From: Lindgomyces ingoldianus
Lineage: Eukaryota; Ascomycota; Dothideomycetes; Pleosporales; Lindgomycetaceae
Length of the DNA: 64,000 nucleotides
Direction: 5' to 3'
Assembly: GCF_010093535.1 (NCBI RefSeq)
Contig: NW_022985210.1
Coordinates: 241,509 to 305,508 of the forward strand
The notes below the pieces were generated by a model. That model saw nothing but the letters and a program-made list of their open reading frames with translations. It searched no databases and had not been told where the DNA came from. Position numbers and translations under genes: made by a program. Below, one piece after another: positions 47,554 through 58,623 of this stretch. Within the stretch, counting starts at the first letter, position 1; each line of letters begins with the position of its first letter.

Positions 47554-47833
47554 TGTTAAATAAGCTTTAATAGCTAGCTGCTTATAGTATAAGCACTTAA
47601 GTAGTAAAAGTAAGAGTAGTGTATAGTATGCACAGTGTATAAAGTAAGTAAGGTAAAAGTAATATGTTTTTAGTTCTATTACTCTTATCTTTCCTCTGTA
47701 TAGAGAAAAAGGGGGATATCTAGATGTTCGCGCACAGAGGTTCGCGCACGAGCATTATGTGACATAGATACGTGATCCTGCCCGTGCGCGATCGCTCGTA
47801 TCCAGGCCGTGACGCTGCTGCTGCGTACAGACA
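47554..47833. repeat. Right LTR of L3
   Basis: 280 bp. Its last roughly 110 bp keep unmutated GC-rich sequence (TTCGCGCACAGAGGTTCGCG, GTGCGCGATCGCTCG) where the left LTR has T and A substitutions. Confidence 0.8.
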
Positions 47834-48355
47834 CTTATAAAAATAAAAATTTAAAAGCATATAAATAGTTTACTAACTTTTATAGTTAAAGTGTTTAAAA
47901 AGGTTTTAAAAAGAGCAGTAATAATTATGTATAAGCTAGTATTAGTATAATAGAAAATTACTAAGCTTTAAGTAGCTAATAAGGCTGCTACATAACATAA
48001 ATTACATAAAAAAAAGTAGATTAAGGTAAAAAAGACTTTAATAATTTAAAAAAGCCTACACTTAACAGCTTTAAAGGAGTTTAGAGCGCGTAGTAACAGG
48101 AAGAAGGCAAAGAAGCAGGTGTAAGCTAAAGTAGGTAAGCTATTCTAAAGACGCTGCAGACAGTGCAATTAGGCTAGGTATAACACGCAAATATGTAAGT
48201 AAGAAGTAGAAGTAGTATCTAAATAATATTCTAGGCTGTACTGTACTATATAGTGCCAGAGCAGGTTGTTATAGGCTATAATAGAGTTTGTTAGGGTGGG
48301 GTCTTGGCAAAAGTAAGCAACTCAGGTGTGTGAGCAACTCGCCTATAAAGTACAT
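47834..48355 (+). mobile_element. 3' fragment of an F1 copy, truncated at the L3 LTR
   Basis: The right terminus ends AAAGTACAT with TA following (48,356-48,357). The left side is cut precisely where the L3 LTR ends, and the missing left half is not found on the other side of L3. Confidence 0.8.
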
Positions 48356-48357
48356 TA

Positions 48358-48853
48358 TATAAATAGTTTACTAACTTTTATAGTTAAAGTGTTTAAAAAA
48401 GTTTTAAAGAGGGCAGTAATAATTACGCATAAGCTAGTGTTAGTGTAATAGAAAATTACTAAGCTTTAAGTTACTAATAAGGCTGCTATATAACATAAAT
48501 TACATAAAAAAAAGCAGATTAAGGTAAAAAAGACTTTAATAATTTAGAAAGGCTTACACTTAACAGCTCTAAAGAAGTTTAAAGCGCGTAGTAATAGAAA
48601 AAAGGCAAAGAAGCAGGTGTAAGCTAAAGTAGGTAAGCTATTCTAAAGGCGCTGCAGACAGTGTAATTAGACTAGGCATAACGCGCAAACGTGTAAGTAA
48701 GAAGTAAAAGTAGTATCTAAATAATATTCTAGGCTGTACTATACTATATAGTGCTAGAGCGGGTTGTTATGGGCCATAATAGAGTTTGTTAGGGTGGGGT
48801 CTTGGCAAAAGTAAGCAACTTGGGTGTGTAAGCAACTCGCCTATAAAGTACGT
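48358..48853 (+). mobile_element. 3' fragment of a second F1 copy
   Basis: The right terminus AAAGTACGT is followed by TA (48,854-48,855). Its left edge is the insertion point of the preceding F1 copy, so one F1 had inserted into another before both lost their left parts. Confidence 0.8.
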
Positions 48854-48855
48854 TA

Positions 48856-49429
48856 AGTCTAAATTAACACTATATTAATGTATAATAAGTAGTAAGTATT
48901 TAATTAAAAGGCATAAAAAGTGCTGCTATAGTATTTAACATTATTATAAAGTGTAGAGAGAACCTGTTTCTACTAGATCTAAAATTGTTAGCTTATTATA
49001 TAATAGAGAGAGTAACTTATAGTATACACTACAACTCCTAGAGCTGCTTGTACGTTTAGGTTAGAGGTAGTAGGAAAAACCTAAATGCATTTTTTACAGC
49101 TATTAGCGCTATACTGCTCTTAGCTATTTTTATTATTCTTTTTAGTGTTCTAAATTGCAATGTCTATGTTTTTATATAATAAAATATAAAAAAATACTTT
49201 TTATAATGCTTATTATATAAGGTAAGGCTTAATATACATTTTTTCTCTATTATTTAGATTTTAAGCTATTAACTACTTTTATTATAAATAGAATTTTATT
49301 ATCTTAAGCTAAATTTTTATTAAATGTTTATTATATAACTTATTAAGAGTATAATAGCATAAAAAATTAAGTAAAAGACTAATTATTTAAAATAGTTGCC
49401 TATTTAGCCTTAGCGCTGGATTGATTCAT
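48856..49429. other. AT-rich degraded sequence inside the right TIR
   Basis: About 570 bp with no usable frame. By position it should be body of the hAT-like host element. Confidence 0.4.
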
Positions 49430-49502
49430 GGATCTGATCCAGATCCAGGATAGCGCCACGTGATTCCGGATAATCGATTCGGACCGATTCCCGCCAGCAC
49501 TG
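49430..49502 (-). repeat. Right terminal inverted repeat of the 40 kb island
   Basis: Partner of 9,285-9,357. This copy looks the less mutated one (CTGGATCTGGATCAG versus CTGAATCTAGATTAG at the left). Confidence 0.65.
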
Positions 49503-50520
49503 AGAGAGAGTACCACAATGTCCTGCTCACTGGAAAAATAAATAGAAGTCAAGCAAATGGTGAATATGCTCGGACCACTCAACACTGGAAATTGTGGAAG
49601 GGCTTTCGTGATGATGGTGTTTGGAATTGGGGAGGTTGGTTTCCTTGCTCGATTGTCTGTCCGTGCGGGTTATGATGGAAATTTCTATAAAAGTACTCTA
49701 CTATGTCCATGATTGAGTTTGTTCTCCAATGGTTTGAGGGATTAGGGTGTTTGAGGACGAAAGTGGATGGGAGTTGGAGTATGATCAAGTGATGAAGGGC
49801 ATGTAAATACTTTCTCGAGAACCCGATCTCTTCGATCTATCATTCGTCTTGCTCCAGAATGGGAATAAAAGAAAATGTGAAAAGCACGATTGACTGTTGA
49901 GTGCTTTAGACCCCCACGTTGTCTAGTAAATGTCTCGTGTCTTGCTTGAAATTGTGGTTCAGCGGGGCAAAGACTGCTTGAAACAGCCAAGAGGCATGTC
50001 GAGAGAGCTGTCTATCCAGCGAGACGATAAAGGAGAGGTGCCGAGGGTGAAGGCAAGAGAAAGCTTATCTCATAAACCTTGCGATAGTAGGAATTACAGC
50101 ACGCTTAACATTATCAGCGCGATCGCAAGAACCTTCACAAGTCAGGTAGCTTAGGTGGCTTGCATACTCCACTCTCCACAGCCTATGAGTGCTTAGCGCA
50201 TTCCTATTTGGAATGTCATGTTTCCCAGATCCGCTAGCATAGGGAAGGCCTCTCTCCTACTTCAGCAAATGAGGCATCTCAACCTTCACGCGAAATAGCG
50301 GGGTGAAGCATGAAGGCAGATTACACCCTGGTACGATATTCGATGGCTTTTGTTTAAATAGCACGTCTTCCCAGTCCATCTCGAGGTTCAGGCTCAAGCT
50401 CAAACTCACAACATTAAACCGCCTACCTTCCCAAACCTCATTCGTACGTCCCTCACCTCCAATCATAAGACCACCCGTTCACTTGCTCCCCCTCACCAGC
50501 ACCCAATTCTGCCCCCAAAG
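49503..50520. other. Intergenic region upstream of the EthD gene
   Basis: Normal composition. Several short overlapping frames occur, but none looks like a protein. The last 150 bp before 50,521 form a C- and CT-rich leader (for example TCACTTGCTCCCCCTCACC) usual for fungal 5' untranslated regions. Confidence 0.5.
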
Positions 50521-50835
50521 ATGTCGAAAGGCGCCACAGTCTCAGTCCTCTACCCCAAAACCGCCAGCAGCACCTTCGATATCTCCTACTACCTCTCCAC
50601 CCACATGCCACTAGTCGCCGACACCTGGACTAAATACGGCCTCAAATCATGGAGCGTCACTCAACTCTCTGTAGATGCGCCTTACAGTGTGCACGCCTTG
50701 ATGGAGTGGGAGAGTCAAGAGGCTTTTGCAGAGGCGTTGAAGGATGAGGGCACTGCGAAGGTTATGGGAGATGTCGAGAATTTTAGTAGTGAGAAGCCGG
50801 TCTTGTTGCAAGGGGAGGTTATTGGGAGGGGGTAA
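50521..50835 (+). CDS. EthD-domain protein, 104 residues
   Basis: A complete small single-exon protein of the EthD family (dimeric alpha/beta-barrel fold). It starts with a beta strand (ATVSVLYPK), then has the family-typical ISYYLSTHMPLV.DTW.KYGLKSW, a WES..AF.EAL segment, GDVENFS, and a C-terminal strand ending LLQGEVIG. Family members in fungi and bacteria include small stand-alone proteins of about 100 residues and some oxygenases or decarboxylases in aromatic and polyketide metabolism; the reaction here cannot be told. Start context is good (A at -3). No targeting signal is seen, so it is probably cytosolic. It lies 400 bp upstream of, and in the same direction as, the CoA-ligase gene, which may be functionally linked. 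Confidence 0.92.
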   Translation: MSKGATVSVLYPKTASSTFDISYYLSTHMPLVADTWTKYGLKSWSVTQLSVDAPYSVHALMEWESQEAFAEALKDEGTAKVMGDVENFSSEKPVLLQGEVIGRG

Positions 50836-51234
50836 ATAGGCTGATTGAGTTGGATTGGATTAGGGGGGTGGTGGGGATGGATGAGGATATGGATGGTGAT
50901 GAGACATGCTGATGGAAACTTGTGTGCAGCGGAGCTATCGGAGATTGGATTGGGTTAGGTTGAGTGAGGGGTGGGTTAGCTGTTAGTTCACGTCGCCTCA
51001 ATGAATTGCCCCGCACCGCCATGCCTCGGATCTCGAGCCTCTCCGAGCTCGGAAACGTGCATAGAGAGCCGTCACTGACAGAATATCCTCGACTCGCTTG
51101 AGCCTCTACGGCTACTTCTTCGTTCACATGGAGAGGCTGCTCGGTATGTACTCCTCAATCCACACCCCAAATTCCAGTTCTAGCCCCTTGGCTTGAGCCT
51201 GCTTAGGTACTGTTGCAAGCCACAGCCGGTGATA
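50836..51234. other. Intergenic region between the EthD and CoA-ligase genes
   Basis: About 400 bp holding the EthD 3' end (T/G-rich) and the putative promoter of the ligase. No gene is visible. Confidence 0.5.
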
Positions 51235-53367
51235 ATGCCGTTTCTCGCGGAAGAGCATATTGCTATTCCAAATAAGGACTTATTGTCTTGGATGTTTGAT
51301 GGGCAGACGTATGATCAGGATAAGCCTGTGAGGCATACTTGTTTGACCTTTCGTTGCTTGATTGCCTTGAACCGACACGCTGATATTGGTGGTTAGATAT
51401 ACATCGACGCCGCAGATCCATCTCGTACAATATGTTCACGACAGGCAAGATCGACGGTGAGGAAGTTGTGTGCAGGTTTTAAGACTATTGGGCTAAAGGA
51501 GGATGATTGTGTTTGCATGTTGTCGTTCAATGATGTCGGTCTCACTCTTTTCTAACTCTTTGAAGAACTCGCTTCTAGTTCACTCCGTGTACTTTTCAAC
51601 TTCCCCATAATTTAAACCCCTCTCATAGTCACATAACCTTATTGCTCCTTCCACATTCCCTAAACATCCGCCCAGATCTACTACTCCATGGCCTTCCTGG
51701 GAATAATCTCCTTCGGCGGCATATTTGCCGGTTCCAACCCTTCCCATACCACCTACGAACTCACTCACGCCTTTAAAACCGCCGCCGTCCGCGCCCTACT
51801 CGTCGAACCCGACCTCCTCCCCAACGCCCTCAAAGCCGCGAAAGAATGCAACATCCCGGCGTCCCGGATTTTCGTCTTCGACCACCACACGCCTCTCTCC
51901 ACGTCCTCTAACTGCTCGAGTAGATGGGTTGAGGAGCTGGGAAGTGAGGAGAAATGGGGTGGGTTGAGAAGTTGGAGGAGTTTGATGGAGTGTGGGGAGT
52001 GTGATTGGGAGAGGTGGGATGACGAAGAGAGGAGTAAGAGGAAGACTGCAGCGAGGCTGTTTAGTAGTGGGACGACCGGGTTGCCTAAGGCGGTGGATAT
52101 GAGCCATTATAATTTTGTGGCGCAGCATACTATGGTTTTGGAGTATAAGGAAAGGGATTATGATGTGAGTCTAGTTCTGTTCGTTCCTATTTGGGCTTCG
52201 AAACTGCATGGGATGACGTCTAGCCTGCGTAAGTTGACTGATAATTGATGATTACTACAGGTTGTGAGGCTATTGTGTACGCCAATGTTTCACGTCTCGA
52301 ATGTTCCACGCGCTCACACTTCCCCTCTGCGCGGTGGCATGAAAACATTCATAATGAAGCGATTTGACCTCGAGTCATGGCTCCGCAACGTTGAACGCTT
52401 TCAAATCACCGAAGGAAACCTAGTAAGCCCCTTCCCAATCCCTCTATCCCCACCCCCTAAAAAAAAAGTGCCCAATCCCAAAATCTCCTAACATTGTCAG
52501 GTTCCCCCAATGGTAATTCAAATCATCAACTCCCCCCTCACAAAAGCCTACTCCCTGCACTCCATCCGGTACGCCTGGGTTGGCGCTGCCCCCCTCGCCC
52601 CCTCGCCCCAGGCCCGCTTCAAAGCTCTCCTCCGCTCCTCCGCCCCCTTCAACCAAGTCTGGGGCATGAGCGAAACTTCTTGCATCGCTACCATGATCCA
52701 TTACCCTGAGCACGACCCCACCGGCTCCGTCGGCCGCTTCCTACCTAACCTCGACGCTAAACTCGTAGATGACTTTGGGCGGGATGTTTCTGGGTATGAT
52801 ATCCCCGGAGAGCTGTGCGTAAGGGGGCCGTTGATCGTGAAAGGGTATTTTGAAAATGAGGCGGCGAATCGGGAGAGTTGGGACCAAGAGGGCTATTTTC
52901 ATACCGGTGATATTGCGGTTAGGAGAAGGGAGAATGGGTTGTGGTATATTGTTGATCGGAAGAAGGAGTTGATTAAAGTTAGGGGATTTCAGGTTGCGCC
53001 GGCGGAACTTGAGGGTGTTCTGCTAATGCATCCGGATATTGCGGATGCGGCAGTTTTGGGGGTGCCGGCTGGTGGAGATGGGAGTGGGGAGAGTGCAGAT
53101 ACTCAAACTGGCAGTGAGGGCGCTGGAAGAATAGGAGATGCTGGTAGGTCAGGAAGTGAGGTCCCAAGAGCGTATTTGGTGCGGAAGAAGGGGAGTGCTT
53201 TGATGGAAAAAGACGTGAACTTGTATATGAGGGAGAAGTTGGCAGGATATAAGCAGTTAGATGGTGGGGTGATATTTTTAGAGGCGATTCCAAAGAATGC
53301 GAGTGGGAAAATTTTGAAGAAGGAGTTAAGGGAGATGGCGAGGAGAGAGATGGGGGCGAGGATTTAG
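51235..53367 (+). CDS. Acyl/aryl-CoA ligase (4-coumarate-CoA ligase-like, ANL superfamily), 5 exons, 582 residues
   Basis: Exons as I join them: 51,235-51,327; 51,397-51,534; 51,676-52,164; 52,261-52,422; 52,501-53,367, all joined in phase 0. The enzyme activates a carboxylic acid with ATP and transfers it to CoA. Motifs: ATP-binding P-loop SSGTTGLPK at 207-215, WGMSE at 348-352, HTGD with the ribose-binding Asp at 431, the hinge VDRKKELIKVRGF at 446-458, and the C-terminal PKNASGKILKK with the catalytic Lys at about 564. Length fits the family (about 540-600). Oddities: intron 2 begins GTCGGT, a weak donor. A Gly/Ser-rich insert of about 30 residues (483-516) lies in the C-terminal domain. 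The C-terminal tripeptide ARI is close to, but not, a classical peroxisomal signal. Substrate is unknown. Confidence 0.9.
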
Positions 53368-56300
53368 ATTTATAGATAGGGAGGTAGCTGTAGAAGTGGA
53401 GTAATAGGAGATACTTCTTCACACGTCTCCACGTCGATGGATCTGAGGAGTCTTGAATGAAGTCTCGGCGTAAATTCCCACTGTGCTCTCGATTCCACCC
53501 TTAGTCCTTTGCTACCGTATGTCCGCCGCTTTCCGAATAGTTCTTCTAAGTCGTCTTTCGCGACGCTCTTCCTTCAGAGTTCAGGAATCACTTGTCCCAG
53601 CTCTTCATCTTTCCCATCATCAAGTCCACATAATTGTCTTCTAGTCTTCACACATCGCATACTTTCACCTCTCACATTCACGACACCATTTGAGGTGTAT
53701 TGCGGCTTGTTTCCCAAGCAAAAAGCGAGACATTTAAGTCACTCAACCACGTTTTAAGATGCCAAGAGACCACGCGTTGCTCCTCCTAGGAGGGTTCATT
53801 CCGAAAGCAAAACGCAGTGTGAGAAAGTGAACTTTGAGCGATTGCAGGTAGGGTTTATACACACTTCTAAGGTTCGACGATTACTGAATGGGACTCGCGA
53901 CTGGCTGGCTAGTCAAGTAACTTGCAGTCTAAAAGCGTGGTACGGGTAGGGTATTGGGTGATGGCTGCGATCTCGTAGGCTCCGGACTCGGCCCGCAGGC
54001 TGGGGATTGCGGTTTGAGGTATATAAAACAATATTTCACGCGGCTTCGCAAACGCACTTTGGCTTCACTCTACCCTCCAGGTCGCTTTTAACTCCCGTCG
54101 TCACCTGTCCTGTGTTATACTGGGAAAGCGCAATCTAGATAGGAATGTCCCCCACCCCTCCTCAGTAGCCAAAAACCAAGGTTCATGGTGGCGCATGTCG
54201 GCTCGGGCGGAGAAAATCTATCATACAATTGTGGTGTGTCCTTGCTTCTGGAGTGGTTTGGAATACAGATAGACGGGTTAGTTACCATGTCTATCTCTTT
54301 CTCACACACACGCACACTCTTTCTCAAGAGCGAGAGTTAGATACATCGACGGTGTGCTAAAACAGCACACCACTTGCTTGATATAAGAAGTGGAATGAGG
54401 CTGGGGTGTGTGATGGGACTGGGGTTGAAAAATGAGTGTGAAATGTCTCATGTGCGCTATGGGCGGGGATTTCTTGATTGAGAATTCAACGAGGTGTGGG
54501 CGGAAGGTGGGTTTCGGATCAAGAAGAGGAGGTAAGATGAAAAGACCGATGGTAGTTTTATTATGAAAAGAGTTAGTTGATAGGGAGTGATAGATGGATT
54601 GAGAGAACCCCAGCGTGGGAGTGTAGCGCGTGAGAATGTGGCACGTGAGAAGTGTATTGAGCGAAGAGCACACTCGCCGCAACAACCAATACGCAAGGAT
54701 GTTAGGGCTCGGTGACTCTGTGTATATAACCTCCCTTTCAATCTTTCTGCTCCTAATTCACCTTCTCTTCAACCTCGTTGTCGGAGTTTTTAGAAACAAT
54801 GCGTAGTTTTTCACGCGGGAGAGGAAAGTTGCTGGTCTAAAATACTAGGTGGAATCTACCAGCCCCCAAAAATGGAATACCTTTACTATAGCGTGTTGCG
54901 CTTTGCAAGAGAGCCTTTCTCTCTTCCTCCTTCTATGCTGTTTTAGTCCTAAGCTTTGAAGATCTGCTGCCAGACAGTGAAACATCCTCACGGAGTCCTC
55001 ACGGAGTCCTCACGGAGGAGATGCATCTCTACTTTGAAATTCCGACGCGGATATGGAATACGAGTGTGGGGGCATTGGGCGACTCCTTCCGCGTAAAGCG
55101 GGTTTCTGATAGAATTATACGAACTGAAGGGAGTCGCCGATAGATTGGTGAGAGGAGAACATGGACGTAGGGCTCAGCCGCGGGAGGAGGCTTGGCGACA
55201 GGAAATTATCCATGCGTGTCGGCACCGACGGACGGGAGTAGGAGATGTTTGATGGAACTACCGGCCTAGATGCATGCTGTCATCAGACCTCGAGACCCGA
55301 ACTTACTTGCGCCGTAAGACGCTCATTCTGGCAGAGCATCCGTACCAAGAAATACCAAGAAACCTTGAACTTGATATCCCAAATCCTAAGCCCCATCATT
55401 CGCCTAAGCGCATAAAGTGCAATCTTAAGCTTACCATCCCACACCTTCGCTCCAACCCCTCCAAACCCCCGAGCCCCCTCTAATTCGCTGCTCCCCAGTC
55501 TACACCTGCATGCCTGTTCTCGTGGCCTCAATCTACAGCACACACCTCTCTAACCCCTTACCAGCAAAAGATCGCCCCTGGACATTAGTTCCCTCGTGGC
55601 GCTGCAACCACAATCCTCTGGCTATCCATGCCGTTATCAAATCCAAACTGTTGGGACTGGGAGCTTGCTGATCGTCGCACCCACTCGCGAGTATTCGTCC
55701 GTCCCAAATCGGCATTTCCGAAGCCGACCGGTCTGACGGAGAATTTCGCGGGGACCAGCTAGGCTGGCTGCGTTGCATATATCCTGCCGCTGCAAGCAGG
55801 CACGCGAGAGGGCGGACGAGCAAGGCGGAGGTACAACTGGGTATGTGAGTAAGAAAATGGCTCTGGGCCTGACCTGACCTCTTGTGAGACTGAGATTGTT
55901 GGTTCTGTTCTGTGCGCGCGTGGATGAGAGGAGAGGGCAGATAGAGATTGTTGCGTGTGAGATTGATGAGGTCGCTTGGAGGTCACTTTTTTGGGGGCCG
56001 TTTTGGAATGCCTCAGTTGATGAGGCTTTCCGAGGGTGTGCTTTGGAAAGATGATTGGTTGATGGGTGAGAATAGTATGATAGGCAACTGGCTAGGAAGA
56101 ACGCCTTGCATAGGTGTTGGGGATAGAGAGAATTGATGAGTTGGCTCCCGAGGTTGTTTGGCAATGGGTGATGTAATAATCGGGGGCCTTTCCTTGAGGA
56201 TCTTCGAGATCGCAGCTTCGTAGGAGAAAAAAACATGATTTATGTATCTAGCCAACGGGGCCTTAAGGTTAATGCGAGGGATAGTGTTTGTCCATCTGCA

Positions 56301-56507
56301 CCACGGTCCAAATTAGTTAGGTGAGAAGTCGAGCGTCATAGATGTGAGTCCTCAAGAGCGGGGCATCTTGCGAAAATCGATAGTAAAACAGGAGTTCTAT
56401 CCTAAGATTTCTAGGCCGTGTATTCGCGAGTTGTCTACTCAATGCATAACCCTACTCAGAGTACGAGTCAAAGTTTGGAGAGGGGCGCGCAATCACGATA
56501 TTACATA
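53368..56507. other. 3.1 kb intergenic region with promoter-like sites
   Basis: No convincing protein gene. The open frames on both strands (up to 199 codons at 55,637-56,236 minus) have irregular composition and no motif. Two plus-strand promoter-like places are visible: TATATAAAA near 54,019 and TATATAA at 54,722-54,728. The latter is followed by a CT-rich stretch and ATG near 54,799 that opens only 13 codons. A gene with early intron or a non-coding RNA is possible but unsupported. Confidence 0.4.
54985..55017. repeat. Triplicated 11-bp repeat
   Basis: TCCTCACGGAG occurs three times in perfect tandem. Confidence 0.95.
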
Positions 56508-58621
56508 CCCGTTTTTCTCGCTTGACGCACGGGCTCACCTGGCGCACACTTTGCTCAGGAACACTAAAATTGTCACATAATACTAACTCCACTAATATGG
56601 ACCTAATTTTAGAAGCGCTTGCAGCGTTAGAATCCCTAGAGTTTAGAGAAAAAGTTAATATTACTTAAGTTGCAAAAAAATATAGTGTTAAACAATAAAC
56701 ACTGTTACAAAGGTAGCGCAGGGTCTAAGGCTCCTGTGCAGAGTAATATAAGAATTAACAACTTTTAAACAACTGTTAGAAGAGGGAGCTCTTAGAATAC
56801 ATTAAAAGACTATGTAAGTAAGGGCTACCCTTTATAAGAAACATGCTACGCAACTTTACTACTAAAATAAGCAGTAAATAGGTAGGGAGCTTATAGCTAA
56901 ACTAGTTTCTTAAGTGTTACTAAGTTAACCTAGTATTAAAGTAGACTACTAGCATTAATAAAAAAAAAAAGAGAGCTAATTCTGCCTTTAAATATGCACT
57001 ATATTTTAATCTTCTAAAGTATAAGATTAAACAATACAATATCTAGCTAAAAGACATGTATAATATAGATAAAAAAAGCTTCTTAATTAAAGTGCTCTTA
57101 AAGATAAAGCAGATCTTCTCCTAGTAAAAGTATAAAGAGAGTAGGATTAAGCAGATAGTTTAGAACAGTAACTGCAAGTAGATAACAATAATTACTTATA
57201 TATACACTAATAGATTCTCTCTTTCTCTAGGCCTTATTTACTAGGTAGTTATAGGTAACATTTAAGACTTATAGCTTTAAGACTTTAATTCTAAGATATA
57301 TAAAGCTTTTTTTACTTTATTTTTAAGTAAATAGACTAATAATAACTTTAAGCTTTAATAGCTTAAGATAATCTTTAATAAAAAGATAAAACTAAAGGTG
57401 TAGTAAAGATACTAACTTTTTATTCTTAATAGACATAGATCTTATATAAATATAAAGTTTATTAAGTACTATAATAATAATAAGATTCTTTTAGCTATTT
57501 ATTTTTTTTATAGTACTTATATACTTTAGCTACTTAATATTTACTTGTTTAGGCCTTTTTTATAAGCTTATACTTATAAAATAGTATAGTTTATAGAAGA
57601 ATCTTAAGCTTTCTTTGCTATTACTAAGAGAAATTTCTTCTGCATGTTCTAGGCAGCATAGAAGAGAGCTTTTACTGCTAAGAATGTTCTTTTAGAGTTT
57701 AAAACCTATAGTCTTTATCTCTTTAAGCCTAATATTATTTTAGACTAATTTAATAACTCTAAAGCTAAGAGACCTTTCTCTAGTAAGAGCTTAAAGTTAG
57801 TGCTTATAGCTAAAGATTAGAGGAAAATTACTAAGCTTTTAAGATTAGTTGTTAATAATATATATAACTCTAAGGCTTAGCAGCTTTTACAAACAATCTA
57901 CTTACTATCTATATAGAATATCCTCTTAAAACTAGAGGTTTACAGCCTTAAAAAAGCACTAGTTAATAAAAAAAAGTATTAGTAAAGGGGTAAAGCTTTT
58001 TAGCTTAAACTTTCTTTTAATTTAAATAGTAAAGTAATTTTTTAGAGCCTAAACAAAGTCTAGTAAGCTTATAAGTAAAAAATAAAAAAAGTAAAAGCAG
58101 TAAAAGTAGAGAGACTTAAAAAAAAAAAGATGCTAAGCGCAAAGCTGTAAAGAAAGCAGAGAAGGAGCAGGTTATAGAGGAGAGACAGCGCATAAAGGCT
58201 ACTGCAAAGGAAATCTAACTCTAAGAGCAGGCTTAGAAGCAGCAGGAGAAGGAGGACAACAAGCAAGCTAGATTAGTAGCTGCGCAGCTCTAAAAGGACA
58301 TCTAATATGCTAAACAGGCTAAAAAAAGGAGCAAACAGCATTCTCTTAGTCCTTAGGATAATAGTGGTAATAAGGAATTAGTTGTAGAGGTTATCGCTGC
58401 CCCCCAGCTAACAAATCGCTGAGGGCAACAGATCAGCCTTCCTACTAGGTATTGCGACTAGATAATAACGTAGTTTTATTTGCTGTACCCTATTGCCTGT
58501 TACTCTACAAAATCTTGTGATAATTTAAATTATAGTGAGCTCTAGAGCTTTAAATCTATGTGAGGATATTGGCTGAAATCCGTGCGCCAGGTGAGGCCGT
58601 GCGTCAAGCGAGAAAAACGGG
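56508..58621 (+). mobile_element. Pogo-like DNA transposon P1, 2,114 bp, RIP-mutated
   Basis: Inverted termini CCCGTTTTTCTCGCTTGACG and complement extend about 42 bp with one mismatch. The duplication TA lies at 56,506-56,507 and 58,622-58,623. The first roughly 70 bp and last roughly 60 bp are unmutated, the interior is AT-rich from RIP. It is the only transposon in the gene-bearing right part of the window and belongs to a lineage distinct from F1-F3. Confidence 0.93.
56597..58420 (+). pseudogene. Pogo-type DDE transposase remnant of P1
   Basis: It starts MDLILEALAALESLEF (helix-turn-helix region). YNIDKKSFLI near 57,060 corresponds to the first catalytic motif with Asp kept. FILNRHRSYINIKFI near 57,420 corresponds to the D-G-H-x-S-H motif with Asp changed to Asn and His to Tyr. 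QLLNIYLFRPF near 57,530 follows. The C-terminal part (58,080-58,340) is a Lys/Arg/Glu/Gln-rich coiled-coil type tail common in fungal pogo transposases, and is less mutated. Dozens of TAA/TAG codons disable it. Confidence 0.88.
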
Positions 58622-58623
58622 TA

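Larger units (their letters stand above)
35190..47833. mobile_element. LTR retrotransposon L3 (superfamily undetermined) carrying three Fot1-type insertions
   Basis: Two 280-bp direct repeats (35,190-35,469 and 47,554-47,833), TGTTAAAT...TACAGACA, bound it. Removing nested elements (39,535-41,372 and 42,673-46,381) leaves about 7.1 kb. The outer end of each LTR is well preserved while the inner ends are RIP-mutated, as in G1 and G2, which supports a single element. The flanking pentamers (AGTAT and CTTAT) do not match. Faint Copia-like pol similarity is seen (RNase H-like AKKQHVAAL near 36,155 on plus, LLYIVVTK near 36,450 on minus), but the two hints conflict in strand, so I leave the superfamily open. 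Confidence 0.7.
9285..49502. mobile_element. hAT-like TIR element swollen to 40 kb by nested insertions
   Basis: The left end (9,285-9,357) and the right end (49,430-49,502) are inverted copies of the same 73-bp terminus. The outer 11 bp, CAGTGCTGGCG, are identical. The inner 25 bp (GCTATCC...AGATCC) align without gaps with three differences, all G/A or C/T. The flanks are AGAGAGAG on both sides (9,277-9,284 and 49,503-49,510), an 8-bp duplication as made by hAT transposases, though its low complexity weakens it. All AT-rich nested material lies between the ends and normal sequence resumes exactly outside. No hAT transposase is recognisable after RIP, so it may have been a non-autonomous copy. 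Confidence 0.6.

Noticed and set aside
9285..49502. Possibility that the island is a Starship or other giant cargo element
   Set aside because: No tyrosine-recombinase captain gene and no cargo genes are seen. The content is entirely nested common transposons.
55637..56236. 199-codon minus-strand frame
   Set aside because: Composition is irregular and Ser/Pro/Arg-rich as in chance frames, with no domain, and other frames overlap it equally.
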